Assembly (NCBI GenBank): GCA_963805475.1
Contig: CAWDUO010000002.1
Coordinates: 222,433-286,432, forward strand
DNA length: 64,000 nt
Origin: VRUE01 sp963805475
GTDB taxonomy: Bacteria; Actinomycetota; Thermoleophilia; Solirubrobacterales; 70-9
Reading direction: 5' to 3'
The notes under the pieces were generated by a model that was not told where the DNA came from, searched no databases, and was given only the letters and a program-made list of their open reading frames with translations. Made by a program: the position numbers and the translations under genes. Positions 35,319 to 43,624 of the stretch are shown here, piece by piece (the stretch's first letter is position 1; every line of letters begins with the position of its first letter).

Positions 35319-35837
35319 GCGGCGGTAGGCGATGCGGCGCCACGACGGCTCCTTGGAGAGCTCGATCGGCTCGTTGCTGCGGTCCGGCTGCACGTAGCCG
35401 AAGGTCTGCGTGCTCTCGTCGAAGACGACGTCGAGCTCACCCTCCTTGACCCGCTGGTCGAGCCAGGCGCCGCGGAAGACGAGCCGGCGCAGCCAGTGGA
35501 CGAGGCTGCGGTTGGAGGGGCCGACGAGGTCCTCCCAGTTGCAGTTGATGTGTTCGCCGAGCCGCGAGCTGGGCTCGGAGATCTCGCCGTTGACGGCGAG
35601 GTCGAGCAGGTCGTCGAGCTCCTCGCGGCTCAGCCCCTGCTCGACGAAGCCGAGTTTGACCGCGGCCTGCTCGACGCGCTGGCCGAAGTCCTCCTCGTTG
35701 AAGGCGAAGCGGAGCTCGCCGTACTCGAGCACGTAGTCGGAGCCCGACTCGTAGTTTCCTCTGCGGGTCGTCTTCTTGTTCATCGAGTTGAAGCCCAGCC
35801 CGCCGTCGCAGCCCAGCGGCGGCAGGTGCTGGATCAT
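35316..35837 (-). CDS. Conserved-looking cytoplasmic protein, unknown
   Basis: About 173 aa from ATG 35837 (TACGAT -10 7 nt upstream); ATG 35783 is an alternative that removes 18 residues. The protein is acidic and soluble, with segments YVLEYGELRFAFNEEDFGQR, LSREELDDLLDLAVNGEI and LVHWLRRLVFRGAWLDQRV. No domain is recognised. Codon bias matches neighbours and the frame is clean, so it is probably a real gene. Confidence 0.65.
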   Translation of the reverse strand: MIQHLPPLGCDGGLGFNSMNKKTTRRGNYESGSDYVLEYGELRFAFNEEDFGQRVEQAAVKLGFVEQGLSREELDDLLDLAVNGEISEPSSRLGEHINCNWEDLVGPSNRSLVHWLRRLVFRGAWLDQRVKEGELDVVFDESTQTFGYVQPDRSNEPIELSKEPSWRRIAYRR

Positions 35838-35844
35838 GCCTGTC

Positions 35845-35850
35845 ATCGTA
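35845..35850 (-). promoter_or_regulatory. -10 box of the unknown gene at 35316-35837
   Basis: Minus-strand TACGAT, 7 nt before ATG 35837. This spacing is why that start was chosen. Confidence 0.35.
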
Positions 35851-35917
35851 GCCGCGTGCCTGCCGCCGGCTGCCGCTGAAACAGGTGTTGCGACCGGCGG
35901 CGTCAGGAGCCCCACGC

Positions 35918-36637
35918 ATGATCGACCTGCACTGCCACATCCTTCCCGGCGTCGACGACGGCGCGCTCGACGTCCGCGACAGCGCCGGCCTGGCGCGGCA
36001 GGCGGCCGCCGACGGGGTCGAGGCGATCTGCGCGACGCCGCACATCCGCCACGACCACGACGTCCGCATCGACGAGGTCGCCGAGCGGGTCGCGGCGGTC
36101 AACCGCCATCTGCGCGGCGAGGGGATTCCGGTCGAGGTGCTCAGCGGCGGCGAGGTCGCGGAGACCGCGGTCGAGGCGCTCGGCGTCGAGGAGCTGGAGC
36201 GGGTCTCGCTGGGGGCGGGCCGCTGGATCCTGCTCGAGCCGGCGCCGGGGCCGCTCGGCGAGAGCCTCGAGCGGCGCGTCGAGGGCCTCGCCGAGCGCGG
36301 CCACCGGGCGCTGATCGCCCACCCCGAGCGCCACCTCTCGGCGGACATGTACGAGCGGATCGGGCGGCTGGTCGAGCTCGGCGCGTTGGTCCAGGCGACG
36401 GCTGACTTCTTCCTGCGCGAGCAGATGGCGAGCGGGATGCTGGCGCTCGCCGCGGCGGGCCTCGTCCACGTGCTCAGCAGCGACGCCCACTCCTCCCACG
36501 GCGGCCGCCCGGCGCAGCTCTCCGCCGCCTTCGAGCGCCTGGCGACGGTCGAGCCCGCCACCACGCACCTCGAGTGGATCCGCGACACCGCCCCCCGCGC
36601 CATCGTCGAGGGTGCCGATCTCACTCCACCCTTCTGA
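35918..36637 (+). CDS. PHP-domain protein, CpsB/YwqE-like tyrosine phosphatase
   Basis: 239 aa. The PHP metal motifs are present: MIDLHCHILPGVDDGA (residues 1-16), ATPHIRHDHDV (about 46-56), LIAHPERH (about 135) and LSSDAHSSHGGRP (about 190). This pattern matches the manganese-dependent tyrosine phosphatases (CpsB, YwqE, Wzb-type) that regulate capsule or exopolysaccharide export by dephosphorylating a bacterial tyrosine kinase. No capsule cluster is in view, so the substrate is uncertain. Convergent with the PfkB kinase gene, separated by palindrome A3. Confidence 0.85.
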   Translation: MIDLHCHILPGVDDGALDVRDSAGLARQAAADGVEAICATPHIRHDHDVRIDEVAERVAAVNRHLRGEGIPVEVLSGGEVAETAVEALGVEELERVSLGAGRWILLEPAPGPLGESLERRVEGLAERGHRALIAHPERHLSADMYERIGRLVELGALVQATADFFLREQMASGMLALAAAGLVHVLSSDAHSSHGGRPAQLSAAFERLATVEPATTHLEWIRDTAPRAIVEGADLTPPF

Positions 36638-36640
36638 CCC

Positions 36641-36685
36641 TCCGCTGTTCCTTATGTCCGCATGGGGCACATAAGGAACAGCGGA
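36641..36685. repeat. Palindromic element, family A copy 3
   Basis: Perfect 17-bp arms TCCGCTGTTCCTTATGT (36641-36657) and ACATAAGGAACAGCGGA (36669-36685), 11-nt spacer. It fills the gap between two convergent stop codons and could terminate transcription there, although no T-tract follows. Confidence 0.87.
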
Positions 36686-36688
36686 ACG

Positions 36689-37612
36689 CTAGAGGGGGCG
36701 CAGCTCGACTCGGCGGGCGAGGTCCTCGACCACGGCGCGGTCGGCGCTGCCGAGTCCGTGGCGGAGGAAGTTGGCGGCGCCGGCGGCGGCGCCGAGCCGC
36801 AGCGTCTCCTCCCAGCCCAGGCCGGCCGCCATACAGGCCGCGAGGCCGCCCATCATCGAGTCGCCGCAGCCCTCGCGTCCGCCGCGCTCGAAGCGCGGCG
36901 GGACCAGCTCCCAGGCCTCGTCCCCGCGCAGCACCATCGCCGGCTCCCCGGCGCGGGTGACGATCGCCGCGCCGGCGCCCGCCTCGAGCAGCCGCTCCAG
37001 CGCCGCCCGCGTCCGCTCCGGCGTGTCGACCGGCCCCTCGACGTAGGAGGCGAGCTCCCAGTCGTTGATCTTGACCAGGTCGGGACCGCCCTCCAGGGCG
37101 CTGCCGAGCCGCGGCGGCGAGAGGTCGACGACGACCGGCGTGCCGTTGGCCTTCATATCGGCGACCAGGTTGCCGTAGATCTCCAGCGGCAGCGTCTCGC
37201 CGGGATAGGGGCCGCAGAGGGCGAGCACGTCGGCGTCGAGCGCCGCCGCGCAGGTGGACGAGAAGAGGTCGTCGACCTCGTGCCGCGAGGGCGGCATGCT
37301 GGCGCTCTGGGCGACTGGCACGCGCTCGCCGCTGCGGCGGTCGTGGATGTAGGCGCCGCTGGCGGCGCCGGTCTCGATCAGCCGCAGCTCGACCGGCATC
37401 CGCTCCAGCAGCGGCCGCAGCGCCGTCCCGCACTCGCCGCCGATGAAGCCGCAGAGCGTCGTCTCGGCGCCCAGCTCGGCCGCCATCCGCGCCACCCAGA
37501 CGCCCTGGCCGGCGGCGTGCACGTGGATGTCGTCGCCGCCGTCGGCGGTCAGCGCCTCGATCGTCACCGAGAGCATCGGGTTCGGGCCGAAGACCGCCAC
37601 CTTGCCGGGCAT
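36689..37612 (-). CDS. PfkB-family sugar kinase (1-phosphofructokinase-like)
   Basis: 307 aa. It starts VAVFGPNPMLSVTIEAL, like FruK/LacC-type kinases, with the substrate loop AAGQGVWVARMAAELG, VKINDWELASYV, and the catalytic signature GREGCGDSMMGGLAACMA with its Asp base. The usual N-x-A-R-x-L is diverged, so the substrate is uncertain (fructose-1-phosphate, tagatose-6-phosphate or another sugar). TAGCCT lies 7 nt before the ATG. Stands alone and intact. Confidence 0.83.
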   Translation of the reverse strand: MPGKVAVFGPNPMLSVTIEALTADGGDDIHVHAAGQGVWVARMAAELGAETTLCGFIGGECGTALRPLLERMPVELRLIETGAASGAYIHDRRSGERVPVAQSASMPPSRHEVDDLFSSTCAAALDADVLALCGPYPGETLPLEIYGNLVADMKANGTPVVVDLSPPRLGSALEGGPDLVKINDWELASYVEGPVDTPERTRAALERLLEAGAGAAIVTRAGEPAMVLRGDEAWELVPPRFERGGREGCGDSMMGGLAACMAAGLGWEETLRLGAAAGAANFLRHGLGSADRAVVEDLARRVELRPL

Positions 37613-37619
37613 GCCGAAC

Positions 37620-37625
37620 AGGCTA
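37620..37625 (-). promoter_or_regulatory. -10 box of the PfkB kinase gene
   Basis: Minus-strand TAGCCT, 7 nt before ATG 37612. Confidence 0.4.
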
Positions 37626-37640
37626 GATCAACCATCCAGA

Positions 37641-37669
37641 GGGGGAGAGACCCGGCGGCTGCGCCCTTG
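37641..37669 (+). repeat. 29-nt pre-start motif, copy 1
   Basis: GGGGGAGAG, then a diverged 6-7 nt, then CGGCTGCGCCCTTG, ending 1 nt before GTG 37671. The same arrangement with identical length occurs at 39449-39477 before the response regulator. It may be a shared leader or regulatory element. Confidence 0.45.
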
Positions 37670-37670
37670 T

Positions 37671-39446
37671 GTGAGCGTGACTCCGCGGCGCCTGCTCGAG
37701 CTGCCGACGGCGACCGTCCTCGGCCGCGAGGTTCCCGTCGCCGCCGGCCGCCGCGCCCGCCTGCTCGGGCTCGCCCGGCTCGACCGCGAGCGGGCCGGTC
37801 CCGGCCTGCTTATCCCGCGCTGTCGCAGCGTCCACACCTTCGGCATGCGCTTCCCGCTCGACCTCGTCTTCCTCGACCGCGACGGCCGGCCGCGCTCGAC
37901 CCGCCGCGCGGTGCCGCCGCGCCGCGTCGTCTCCGACCGCCGGGCGAGCGCCGTGCTTGAGCTACCCTCACTCGAGGGAGAAGAGGTCGCCGCGGGTTGG
38001 GAGACCCTCCCGTCAAGGATGACCGTCCGCGAGGTACATGTTCCTTCGCTTTCCCTGGAGCGCCTGCGCTCCGTGATCGAGCCGCGGGCCTGGGAGCGCC
38101 TTGAAACGGGCCTGCGCCGCGCCGCCGTCCTGCTCGAGGGCCGCCAGGTCTGGAACGTCAACTCGACCTCCTCGGGCGGCGGCGTCGCCGAGATGCTCTG
38201 GTCCTGGGTCGGGCTCGCGCAGGGGCTCGGCATCGGCATGCGCTGGCTGACGATCGGCGGCGACGCCGAGTTCTTCACCCTGACCAAGCGCCTCCACAAC
38301 TACCTGCACGGCGAGCTCGGAGACGGCGGCGGCCTCGGCGCCGAGGAGCGGGCGTTGTTCGAGCGGGTCAGCGAGGAGAACGCCGCCTCGGTGCTGGCCG
38401 AGCTCGGTCCCGACGACGTCGTCTTCCTGCACGACCCGCAGACCGCAGGCCTCGCCACCCACCTGGCCGCCGCCGGCCGCAGCGTCGTCTGGCGCTGCCA
38501 CATCGGCGCCGACGAGCGCAACGAGCTGACCGCCGCCGGCTGGGAGTTCCTCGAGCCCTACGTGACCGCGGCCGACGCCGTCGTCTTCTCCCGCCGCACC
38601 TACGCCCCCGACTTCTGCGAGGGGATGACGAGCGCCGTCGTGCCCCCCTCGATCGACGCCTTCTCGCCCAAGAACCAGGAGATGGAGCCGGCGCGGGTGC
38701 GGGCGATCCTGCGGCGGACGGGGCTGCTGGCGCCCGGCGGCGACGACGGCGCTGAGACGGGCTTTCGCCGCCCCGACGGCGCCGAGGCGCGGGTCGAGCG
38801 CCGCTGCGAGGTGCTCGGCGAGGGGGAGCTGCCCGGCGCCGGCACGCCGCTCGTCGTCCAGGTCTCGCGCTGGGACCGGCTCAAGGACCCGGTCGGGGTG
38901 CTGCACGGCTTCGCCGAGGTCGAGAGCGACGGCCACGGCGCCCACCTGGTCCTCGCCGGCCCGAGCCTCAACTCGGTCACCGACGACCCCGACGGCGCCG
39001 CGGTGCTCGCCGAAGTCGAGGCCGCGCGGCGCGAGCTGCCCGGGGAGATCCGCCGCCGGGTGCTGCTCGCCTGCCTGCCGATGGACGACCTCGACGAGAA
39101 CGCGGCGATCGTCAACGCGCTCCAGCGCCAGGCGGCGATCGTCGTGCAGAAGAGCCTCAAGGAGGGCTTCGGGCTGACCGTGACCGAGGCGATGTGGAAG
39201 GCGCGGCCGGTGGTCGCCACCGCGACCGGCGGAATCGTCGACCAGATCGAAGACGGGGTGAACGGCGTGCTGCTGCGCAACCCGCTCGACCAGGCGGCGT
39301 TCGCCGCCGCGATCGCCCGCCTGCTCGAGTCGCCCGAGCGCGCCCGCGCGATCGGCGAAGCCGCGCGCGAGAACGTCCGCGCCAACTTCCTCGAGGACCG
39401 CCACACGTTGCAGTACGTGGAACTGCTCGAGCGGCTGCTCGGCTGA
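37671..39446 (+). CDS. DUF192 domain joined to TreT-like trehalose glycosyltransferring synthase
   Basis: A single open frame holds two modules. Codons 1-~110 are DUF192 (LIPRCRSVHTFGMRFPLDLVF, SAVLELP). From about codon 117 (M-T-V-R-E-V-H-V-P, ATG 38019) a GT-B/GT4 glycosyltransferase follows with NSTSSGGGVAEMLWS, RWLTIGGDAEFFTLTKRLHN, VVQVSRWDRLKDP, KSLKEGFGLTVTEAM and ATATGGIVDQIEDG, matching TreT trehalose synthases (NDP-glucose plus glucose). The junction (38000-38018) looks like an intergenic leader with GGGA/TCCC pairing and AAGG before the ATG, so two genes with a lost stop are as likely as a true fusion. GTG 37677 is an alternative start. Confidence 0.8.
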   Translation: MSVTPRRLLELPTATVLGREVPVAAGRRARLLGLARLDRERAGPGLLIPRCRSVHTFGMRFPLDLVFLDRDGRPRSTRRAVPPRRVVSDRRASAVLELPSLEGEEVAAGWETLPSRMTVREVHVPSLSLERLRSVIEPRAWERLETGLRRAAVLLEGRQVWNVNSTSSGGGVAEMLWSWVGLAQGLGIGMRWLTIGGDAEFFTLTKRLHNYLHGELGDGGGLGAEERALFERVSEENAASVLAELGPDDVVFLHDPQTAGLATHLAAAGRSVVWRCHIGADERNELTAAGWEFLEPYVTAADAVVFSRRTYAPDFCEGMTSAVVPPSIDAFSPKNQEMEPARVRAILRRTGLLAPGGDDGAETGFRRPDGAEARVERRCEVLGEGELPGAGTPLVVQVSRWDRLKDPVGVLHGFAEVESDGHGAHLVLAGPSLNSVTDDPDGAAVLAEVEAARRELPGEIRRRVLLACLPMDDLDENAAIVNALQRQAAIVVQKSLKEGFGLTVTEAMWKARPVVATATGGIVDQIEDGVNGVLLRNPLDQAAFAAAIARLLESPERARAIGEAARENVRANFLEDRHTLQYVELLERLLG

Positions 39447-39448
39447 GG

Positions 39449-39477
39449 GGGGGAGAGTTTTCGCCGCTGCGCCCTTG
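39449..39477 (+). repeat. 29-nt pre-start motif, copy 2
   Basis: GGGGGAGAG, six to seven variable bases, then CCGCTGCGCCCTTG, ending 7 nt before ATG 39485. It matches copy 1 at 37641 in order, length and placement. A shorter GCCGCTGCGCC piece also occurs in the murE leader. Confidence 0.45.
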
Positions 39478-39484
39478 GGAGGGC

Positions 39485-40198
39485 ATGCTCCCACCGCGCC
39501 GTGAGATCGCCAGCGTCGTCGTCTGCGAGGACGACGCGCCGACGCTCGAGCTGCTCTGCGAGAACCTGACGGCGGACCGCTTCGGCGTGCTGCCGGCGCC
39601 GAGCGCCTCCGACGCGCTGCGGCTCTGCCGCTTCAAGCAGCCCGACCTGATGCTGCTCGACCTCGCCCTGCCCGACGCCTCCGGGCTCGACGTGCTGCGC
39701 GCGATCCGCGAGGCCGACGGCGTCGTCTCGCGCTTCGACCCGCGCCTGCCGGTGATCGTGCTGAGCGGCCGCGGCGCCGACGAAGAGCGCGTGCGCGGGC
39801 TCGAGTGCGGGGCAGACGACTACCTCGTCAAGCCCTACGTGTACGGGGAGCTGCGGGCGCGGATCGGCGCCGTGCTGCGCCGCTCGAGCCGCCGCCGCGG
39901 CGGGCCGGTCCGGGTGGGGGAGGTCGTCGTCGACCCGGCTCGCCACCGCGCCTGGGTCGGCGAGCGCGAGGTCCACCTCTCGAAGAAGGAGTTCGCGCTG
40001 CTGCACGCGCTGGCGAGCGACCCGCACCGCGTCTTCTCCAAGCAGGAGCTGCTGGCGCAGGTCTGGGGACAGCAGGCGCCGACCAAGACGCGGACGCTCG
40101 ACTCGCACGCGAGCCGCCTGCGGCGCAAGCTCGACCCGGAGGGGGCGCGTTTCGTCGTCAACTGCTGGGGAGTCGGATACCGGCTCCTGGACGGATGA
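39485..40198 (+). CDS. OmpR-family response regulator
   Basis: 237 aa. The receiver domain (residues ~10-135) has the acidic pair VVCEDDAPT, phospho-acceptor LMLLDLALPDASG, VIVLSGRGA and the lysine in DDYLVKPYVYGEL. The C-terminal winged helix (~140-237) has LSKKEFALLHALASDP, VFSKQELLAQVWG, LDSHASRLRRKL and CWGVGYRL. It overlaps the following kinase gene by 4 nt, a two-component pair, and precedes the Tad pilus genes, which may be its targets. Confidence 0.92.
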   Translation: MLPPRREIASVVVCEDDAPTLELLCENLTADRFGVLPAPSASDALRLCRFKQPDLMLLDLALPDASGLDVLRAIREADGVVSRFDPRLPVIVLSGRGADEERVRGLECGADDYLVKPYVYGELRARIGAVLRRSSRRRGGPVRVGEVVVDPARHRAWVGEREVHLSKKEFALLHALASDPHRVFSKQELLAQVWGQQAPTKTRTLDSHASRLRRKLDPEGARFVVNCWGVGYRLLDG

Positions 40199-40928
40199 TC
40201 GAGCCGGCGCAGGCGTTCGCCGGCTGGCCGCTCGCGGCGACGCTGGCGGCCGTGGCCGCCGCCCAGGGGGTGCGCGCCGGGCGCCGGCGCAGCTCGCTCA
40301 ACGAGGCTCTGCACGAGCTGCGCCGGCCGCTGCAGACGATCGCCCTCGCCGGGGCCGGCGCGGGCCCCGCGGCGCGCCCGTGCTGGAGAGCTCGGTGCAG
40401 CTCGCCGCGGCGGCGCTGGAGCGGCTCGACCGCGAGGTCAACGGCGGCCCGGGGCTGCGGCTGCCGCCGGAGGCGATCGAGCTGCGGGCGCTGCTTGACG
40501 GCGCGGCGCGGCGCTGGCGGGCGCGAGTGAGCCTCGGCGGCGGCTCGCTGCGGCTGCGCTGGCGCGCCGGCGACGCGGTCGTCGAGGGCCACCGGGTCGA
40601 GCTCTCCCAGGCGCTCGACAACCTGATCGTCAACGCGATCGAGCACGGCGGCCCGCGCATCTCGATCGACGCCCGCCCTTACAAGGGGAGGGTGCGGGTT
40701 CTCGTCGTAGACTCCGGCCGCGCCTCGCGACCGGAGTCGCGCCGCGACAGCCCGGGCGAGGTGATCGCGCGGCTCTCGGGGCGGCGCCGTCACGGCCACG
40801 GGCTCACGGTCGTCAGGCGGGTGGCGGCGGCGCACGGCGGCCGCTTCGCCCTGCGCCAGTCCGAGCGCGGCTCGCTGGCGATGCTCGAGCTGCCCGTGCG
40901 CCGCGGACGGGACCCGTTCGCCGCATGA
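40195..40928 (+). CDS. Sensor histidine kinase, short (frameshifted)
   Basis: About 243 aa. One short N-terminal hydrophobic stretch (WPLAATLAAVAAAQ) precedes an H-box LNEALHELRRPLQTIALA, so there is almost no sensor domain. The ATPase part has N-box DNLIVNAIEHG, a diverged G1 region and HGHGLTVVRRVAAAHGG (G2). One indel near 40375 shifts the frame between dimerisation and ATPase parts. Coupled to the preceding response regulator. The signal is not evident; it may act with another protein. Confidence 0.82.
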
Positions 40929-40989
40929 GCGCGGAGCGACCAAGCGTGCATCTCTGGTTCTTCGCGCCGGGAGCGGAGCGCGAATCTTT

Positions 40990-41652
40990 ATGACTGGGCG
41001 GCGGCGCCGGCGGGCGCTCACCTTCCTCTTCGCGGCGCTGCTCGCGGCCGGCGGCGCGGCGGCGATCGCCGACGGCTACGGGGCCAGCGCGACGCGTGGC
41101 TACGGGCCGCTGCAGCCGGTCGTCGTGGTCGAGAGGACGCTCGCCGCCGGGCAGCGCCTCGGCCCGGGCGAGGTCGAATCGGGCTTGACGCTGCGGCGGG
41201 TGCCGCGGCGCTTCGCCCCGCCCGGCGCGCTGGCGGCGCCCGAGGAAGCGCTGGGCCTGGTCGCCCGCGCGCCGCTGCCCGCCGGGTCCTACCTGCTCGG
41301 CGCGCAGCTCGGGACGGGGCGCAAGGGCGCCGCGCGCCGCCCCCGCCTTGGCGGCGGGCGCCGTCCGGTGGAGATCGCGGTCAGCGGCGCCGACGCCCTG
41401 CTCGCCGCCGGCTCCCCGGCACGGGGCGCGAAGGTCGACGTCGTGGTGACCGGCGAACCGAGCGGCCCCGGCCCCGGACGGACCTATGTGGCCGCTCCCG
41501 GGGTGCCGCTGCTGGCGCTGCGCCCGCCGGCCGAAGAAGTCGGGGCCGAAGGCGCCGCCGAGGCGACCCTGGGCCTGACCAGAAGCCAGGCGCTGCGCCT
41601 GCTCTCCGCCGAGAGCTTCGCCCGCAAGGTGGCCCTGCTGCCGGAAGGCTGA
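40990..41652 (+). CDS. cpaB: Flp pilus assembly protein CpaB/RcpC-like (SAF domain)
   Basis: 220 aa with a basic start and one N-terminal helix (ALTFLFAALLAAGGAAAIA). A SAF-like segment follows (VVVVERTLAAGQRLGPGEVE) and then a periplasmic-type domain. This is the CpaB/RcpC organisation of Tad/Flp pilus systems. It lies 5 nt before cpaF. The 61-bp gap upstream carries an imperfect TTCGCGC/GCGCGAA hairpin. Its exact assembly role in Gram-positive Tad systems is inferred. Confidence 0.78.
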   Translation: MTGRRRRRALTFLFAALLAAGGAAAIADGYGASATRGYGPLQPVVVVERTLAAGQRLGPGEVESGLTLRRVPRRFAPPGALAAPEEALGLVARAPLPAGSYLLGAQLGTGRKGAARRPRLGGGRRPVEIAVSGADALLAAGSPARGAKVDVVVTGEPSGPGPGRTYVAAPGVPLLALRPPAEEVGAEGAAEATLGLTRSQALRLLSAESFARKVALLPEG

Positions 41653-41657
41653 GCCGA

Positions 41658-42770
41658 GTGAGCGTGGACGCGCGGCGGCGGCATATGGAGGCGCTGGCCG
41701 ACTCGCTGCGCGCGCGGCTGATCGAGGCGCGGCGCGAAGAGGCCGCCGGGGGCAGGGCGCCGAGCGCCGAGCTGGGCGAGCAGGTGCGCGAGCTGGTCGA
41801 GGCGGAGGCGGCGCTGCTGGGCGAGGCCGATCGCGAGGCGCTGGTCGAGCGGGTGCTGCGCGACACGGTCGGGCTCGGGCCGCTGGAGGAGCTGCTCGCC
41901 GACCCGAGCGTCGAGGAGGTGATGGTCAACGGGCCCCGCCGGGTCTTCGTCGAGCGCGGCGGCCGGATCGAGCCGGTCGCGGTCGGCTTCGCCGACGAGG
42001 AGGAGCTGCGCAACGCGATCGAGCGCATCCTGGCGCCGCTCGGGCGCCGCGTCGACGAGCTCAGCCCGATGGTCGACGCGCGCCTCGCCGACGGCTCCCG
42101 CGTCAACGCCGTGATCCCGCCGCTCGCGGTCGACGGGCCGGTGCTCTCGATCCGCCGCTTCGGCGCCAAGCGGCCGGGCCCGCGCGAGCTGCTCGAGCTG
42201 GGGACGCTGAGCGAGGCCCAGCTGGAGCGGCTCGAGCGCGCCGTCGGCGAGCGGCTCAGCATCCTCGTCAGCGGCGGCACCGGCTCGGGCAAGACGACGC
42301 TGCTCAACGCCCTCTCGAGCTTCATCGCCCCGGCCGAGCGGCTGGTGACGATCGAGGACGCGGCCGAGCTGCGCCTCCAGCGGCGCCACGTCGTCCGCCT
42401 CGAGAGCCGCCCGGCCGGGGTCGAGGGCAGGGGGGAGGTGACGATCCGCGATCTGCTGCGCAACGCCCTGCGCATGCGGCCCGACCGGATCGTGATCGGC
42501 GAGGTGCGCGGCGCCGAGGCGCTCGATCTGCTGACCGCGCTCAACACCGGCCACCGCGGGGCGCTCTCGACCGTGCACGCCAACTCGCCCGGCGACGCGC
42601 TGGCGCGGCTGGAGACGCTGGCGCTGATGGCGGGGCTGGGGCTGCCGCACACGGCGATCGCGGCCCAGGTCCGCAGCGGCATCGACCTCGTCGTCCACAT
42701 CGAGCGCCTCGCCGACGGCTCGCGCCGCGTCGCCGAGATCGCCGCGGTGGGCGAGGAGGCGCAGCCGTGA
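41658..42770 (+). CDS. cpaF: Tad pilus assembly ATPase CpaF/TadA
   Basis: 370-aa secretion ATPase. The N-terminal domain has GLGPLEELLADPSVEEVMVNG; the core has Walker A LVSGGTGSGKTTLLNAL, the Asp box VTIEDAAELRL, RMRPDRIVIGEVRG (Walker B region) and GHRGALSTVHANSP (His box). It powers Flp pilus assembly. GTG start; overlaps tadB by 4 nt. Intact. Confidence 0.94.
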   Translation: MSVDARRRHMEALADSLRARLIEARREEAAGGRAPSAELGEQVRELVEAEAALLGEADREALVERVLRDTVGLGPLEELLADPSVEEVMVNGPRRVFVERGGRIEPVAVGFADEEELRNAIERILAPLGRRVDELSPMVDARLADGSRVNAVIPPLAVDGPVLSIRRFGAKRPGPRELLELGTLSEAQLERLERAVGERLSILVSGGTGSGKTTLLNALSSFIAPAERLVTIEDAAELRLQRRHVVRLESRPAGVEGRGEVTIRDLLRNALRMRPDRIVIGEVRGAEALDLLTALNTGHRGALSTVHANSPGDALARLETLALMAGLGLPHTAIAAQVRSGIDLVVHIERLADGSRRVAEIAAVGEEAQP

Positions 42771-43624
42771 GCTCCGCCGCCGGTCCGCTGCTGCCGCTCG
42801 CCGGCGCCGCGGCCGGGGCGCTGGCGGCGCTGGCGGCGCGCGAAGCGGTGCTGGCGACGCCGGCCGCGGCCGAGTGGCTGCGCCTGGCGCTCGAGCCGCT
42901 GCGCCGGGCCGGGGAGGAGGGCTACGCCCCCTCGACGCCGGAGCGCCGCCGCCTCGCCGCTGTCGGCGCCGGCGCGGCGCTGCTCGGCGGCTGGTTCCTC
43001 GCGGGCGCCGTCGTCGCCGTGCCGCTGGCGATCGCCGGTCCGGCGATCGCCGCCTGGGCGGTCTCCAGCCGCCGCCGGCGCTTCCGCCGCAAGGTCGAGC
43101 GCGCGCTGCCCGAAGTCGCGGCGGCGATCGCCGACTCGCTCGCCGCCGGGCGCTCGCTGCGCGCCTCGCTGCCGGCCGCCGCCGCCTCGGTCGAAGGCCC
43201 CGCCGCGGTCGAGCTGGCCCGGCTCGGCGCCGAGCTGGAGCTGGGCGCGCCGACGGTCGACGCGGTCGAGGGCTGGCGGCGGCGGATGCGCTCGGCGCGG
43301 GTCGACTCCTTCGCCGCCGCGCTGCTCAGCCAGCGCCGCGCCGGCGGCGACCTGGCCGGCCTGCTGCGCCGCTTCGCCGAGGGCGCGGCGGAGCGCGACC
43401 GGGCGGTCGACGACGCGAAGTCGGCTACCGCGCAGGCGCGCTTCACCGGCCTGCTCGTCGTCGCGATGCCGAGCGGCGGCGCGCTCTTCGCCGAGCTGAT
43501 CCAGCCCGGCTTCATGCTCAAGGTGCTGAGCGCGCCGGCATCGGCGGTCCTGCTGGCGCTCGCCGCGGCGCTCCAGGTGGCGGGCTTCGTCGCGATCCGG
43601 CGCTTCGCCCGGGTGGTCGAGTGA
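42767..43624 (+). CDS. tadB: Tad pilus inner-membrane protein TadB (T2SF family)
   Basis: 285 aa with membrane helices near the N-terminus (AAVGAGAALLGGWFLAGAVV and VPLAIAGPAIAAWAV) and C-terminus, around a cytoplasmic T2SSF domain (RKVERALPEVAAAIADSLAA ... FAAALLSQRRAGGDLAGLL). TadB forms the membrane platform with TadC. It overlaps cpaF and tadC by 4 nt each. Confidence 0.88.
   Translation: MSSAAGPLLPLAGAAAGALAALAAREAVLATPAAAEWLRLALEPLRRAGEEGYAPSTPERRRLAAVGAGAALLGGWFLAGAVVAVPLAIAGPAIAAWAVSSRRRRFRRKVERALPEVAAAIADSLAAGRSLRASLPAAAASVEGPAAVELARLGAELELGAPTVDAVEGWRRRMRSARVDSFAAALLSQRRAGGDLAGLLRRFAEGAAERDRAVDDAKSATAQARFTGLLVVAMPSGGALFAELIQPGFMLKVLSAPASAVLLALAAALQVAGFVAIRRFARVVE

Noticed and set aside
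40923..40989. Imperfect TTCGCGC/GCGCGAA hairpin upstream of cpaB as another element family
   Set aside because: Arms are only 7 bp, GC-rich and not found elsewhere in the window, so chance is likely.
41381..42700. Long open frames antisense to cpaF and similar long opposite-strand frames elsewhere (e.g. 17623-18753, 52160-53228)
   Set aside because: High GC removes stop codons from shadow frames. Their translations are low-complexity Arg/Ala/Ser-rich and show no domains, while the sense genes have clear motifs.
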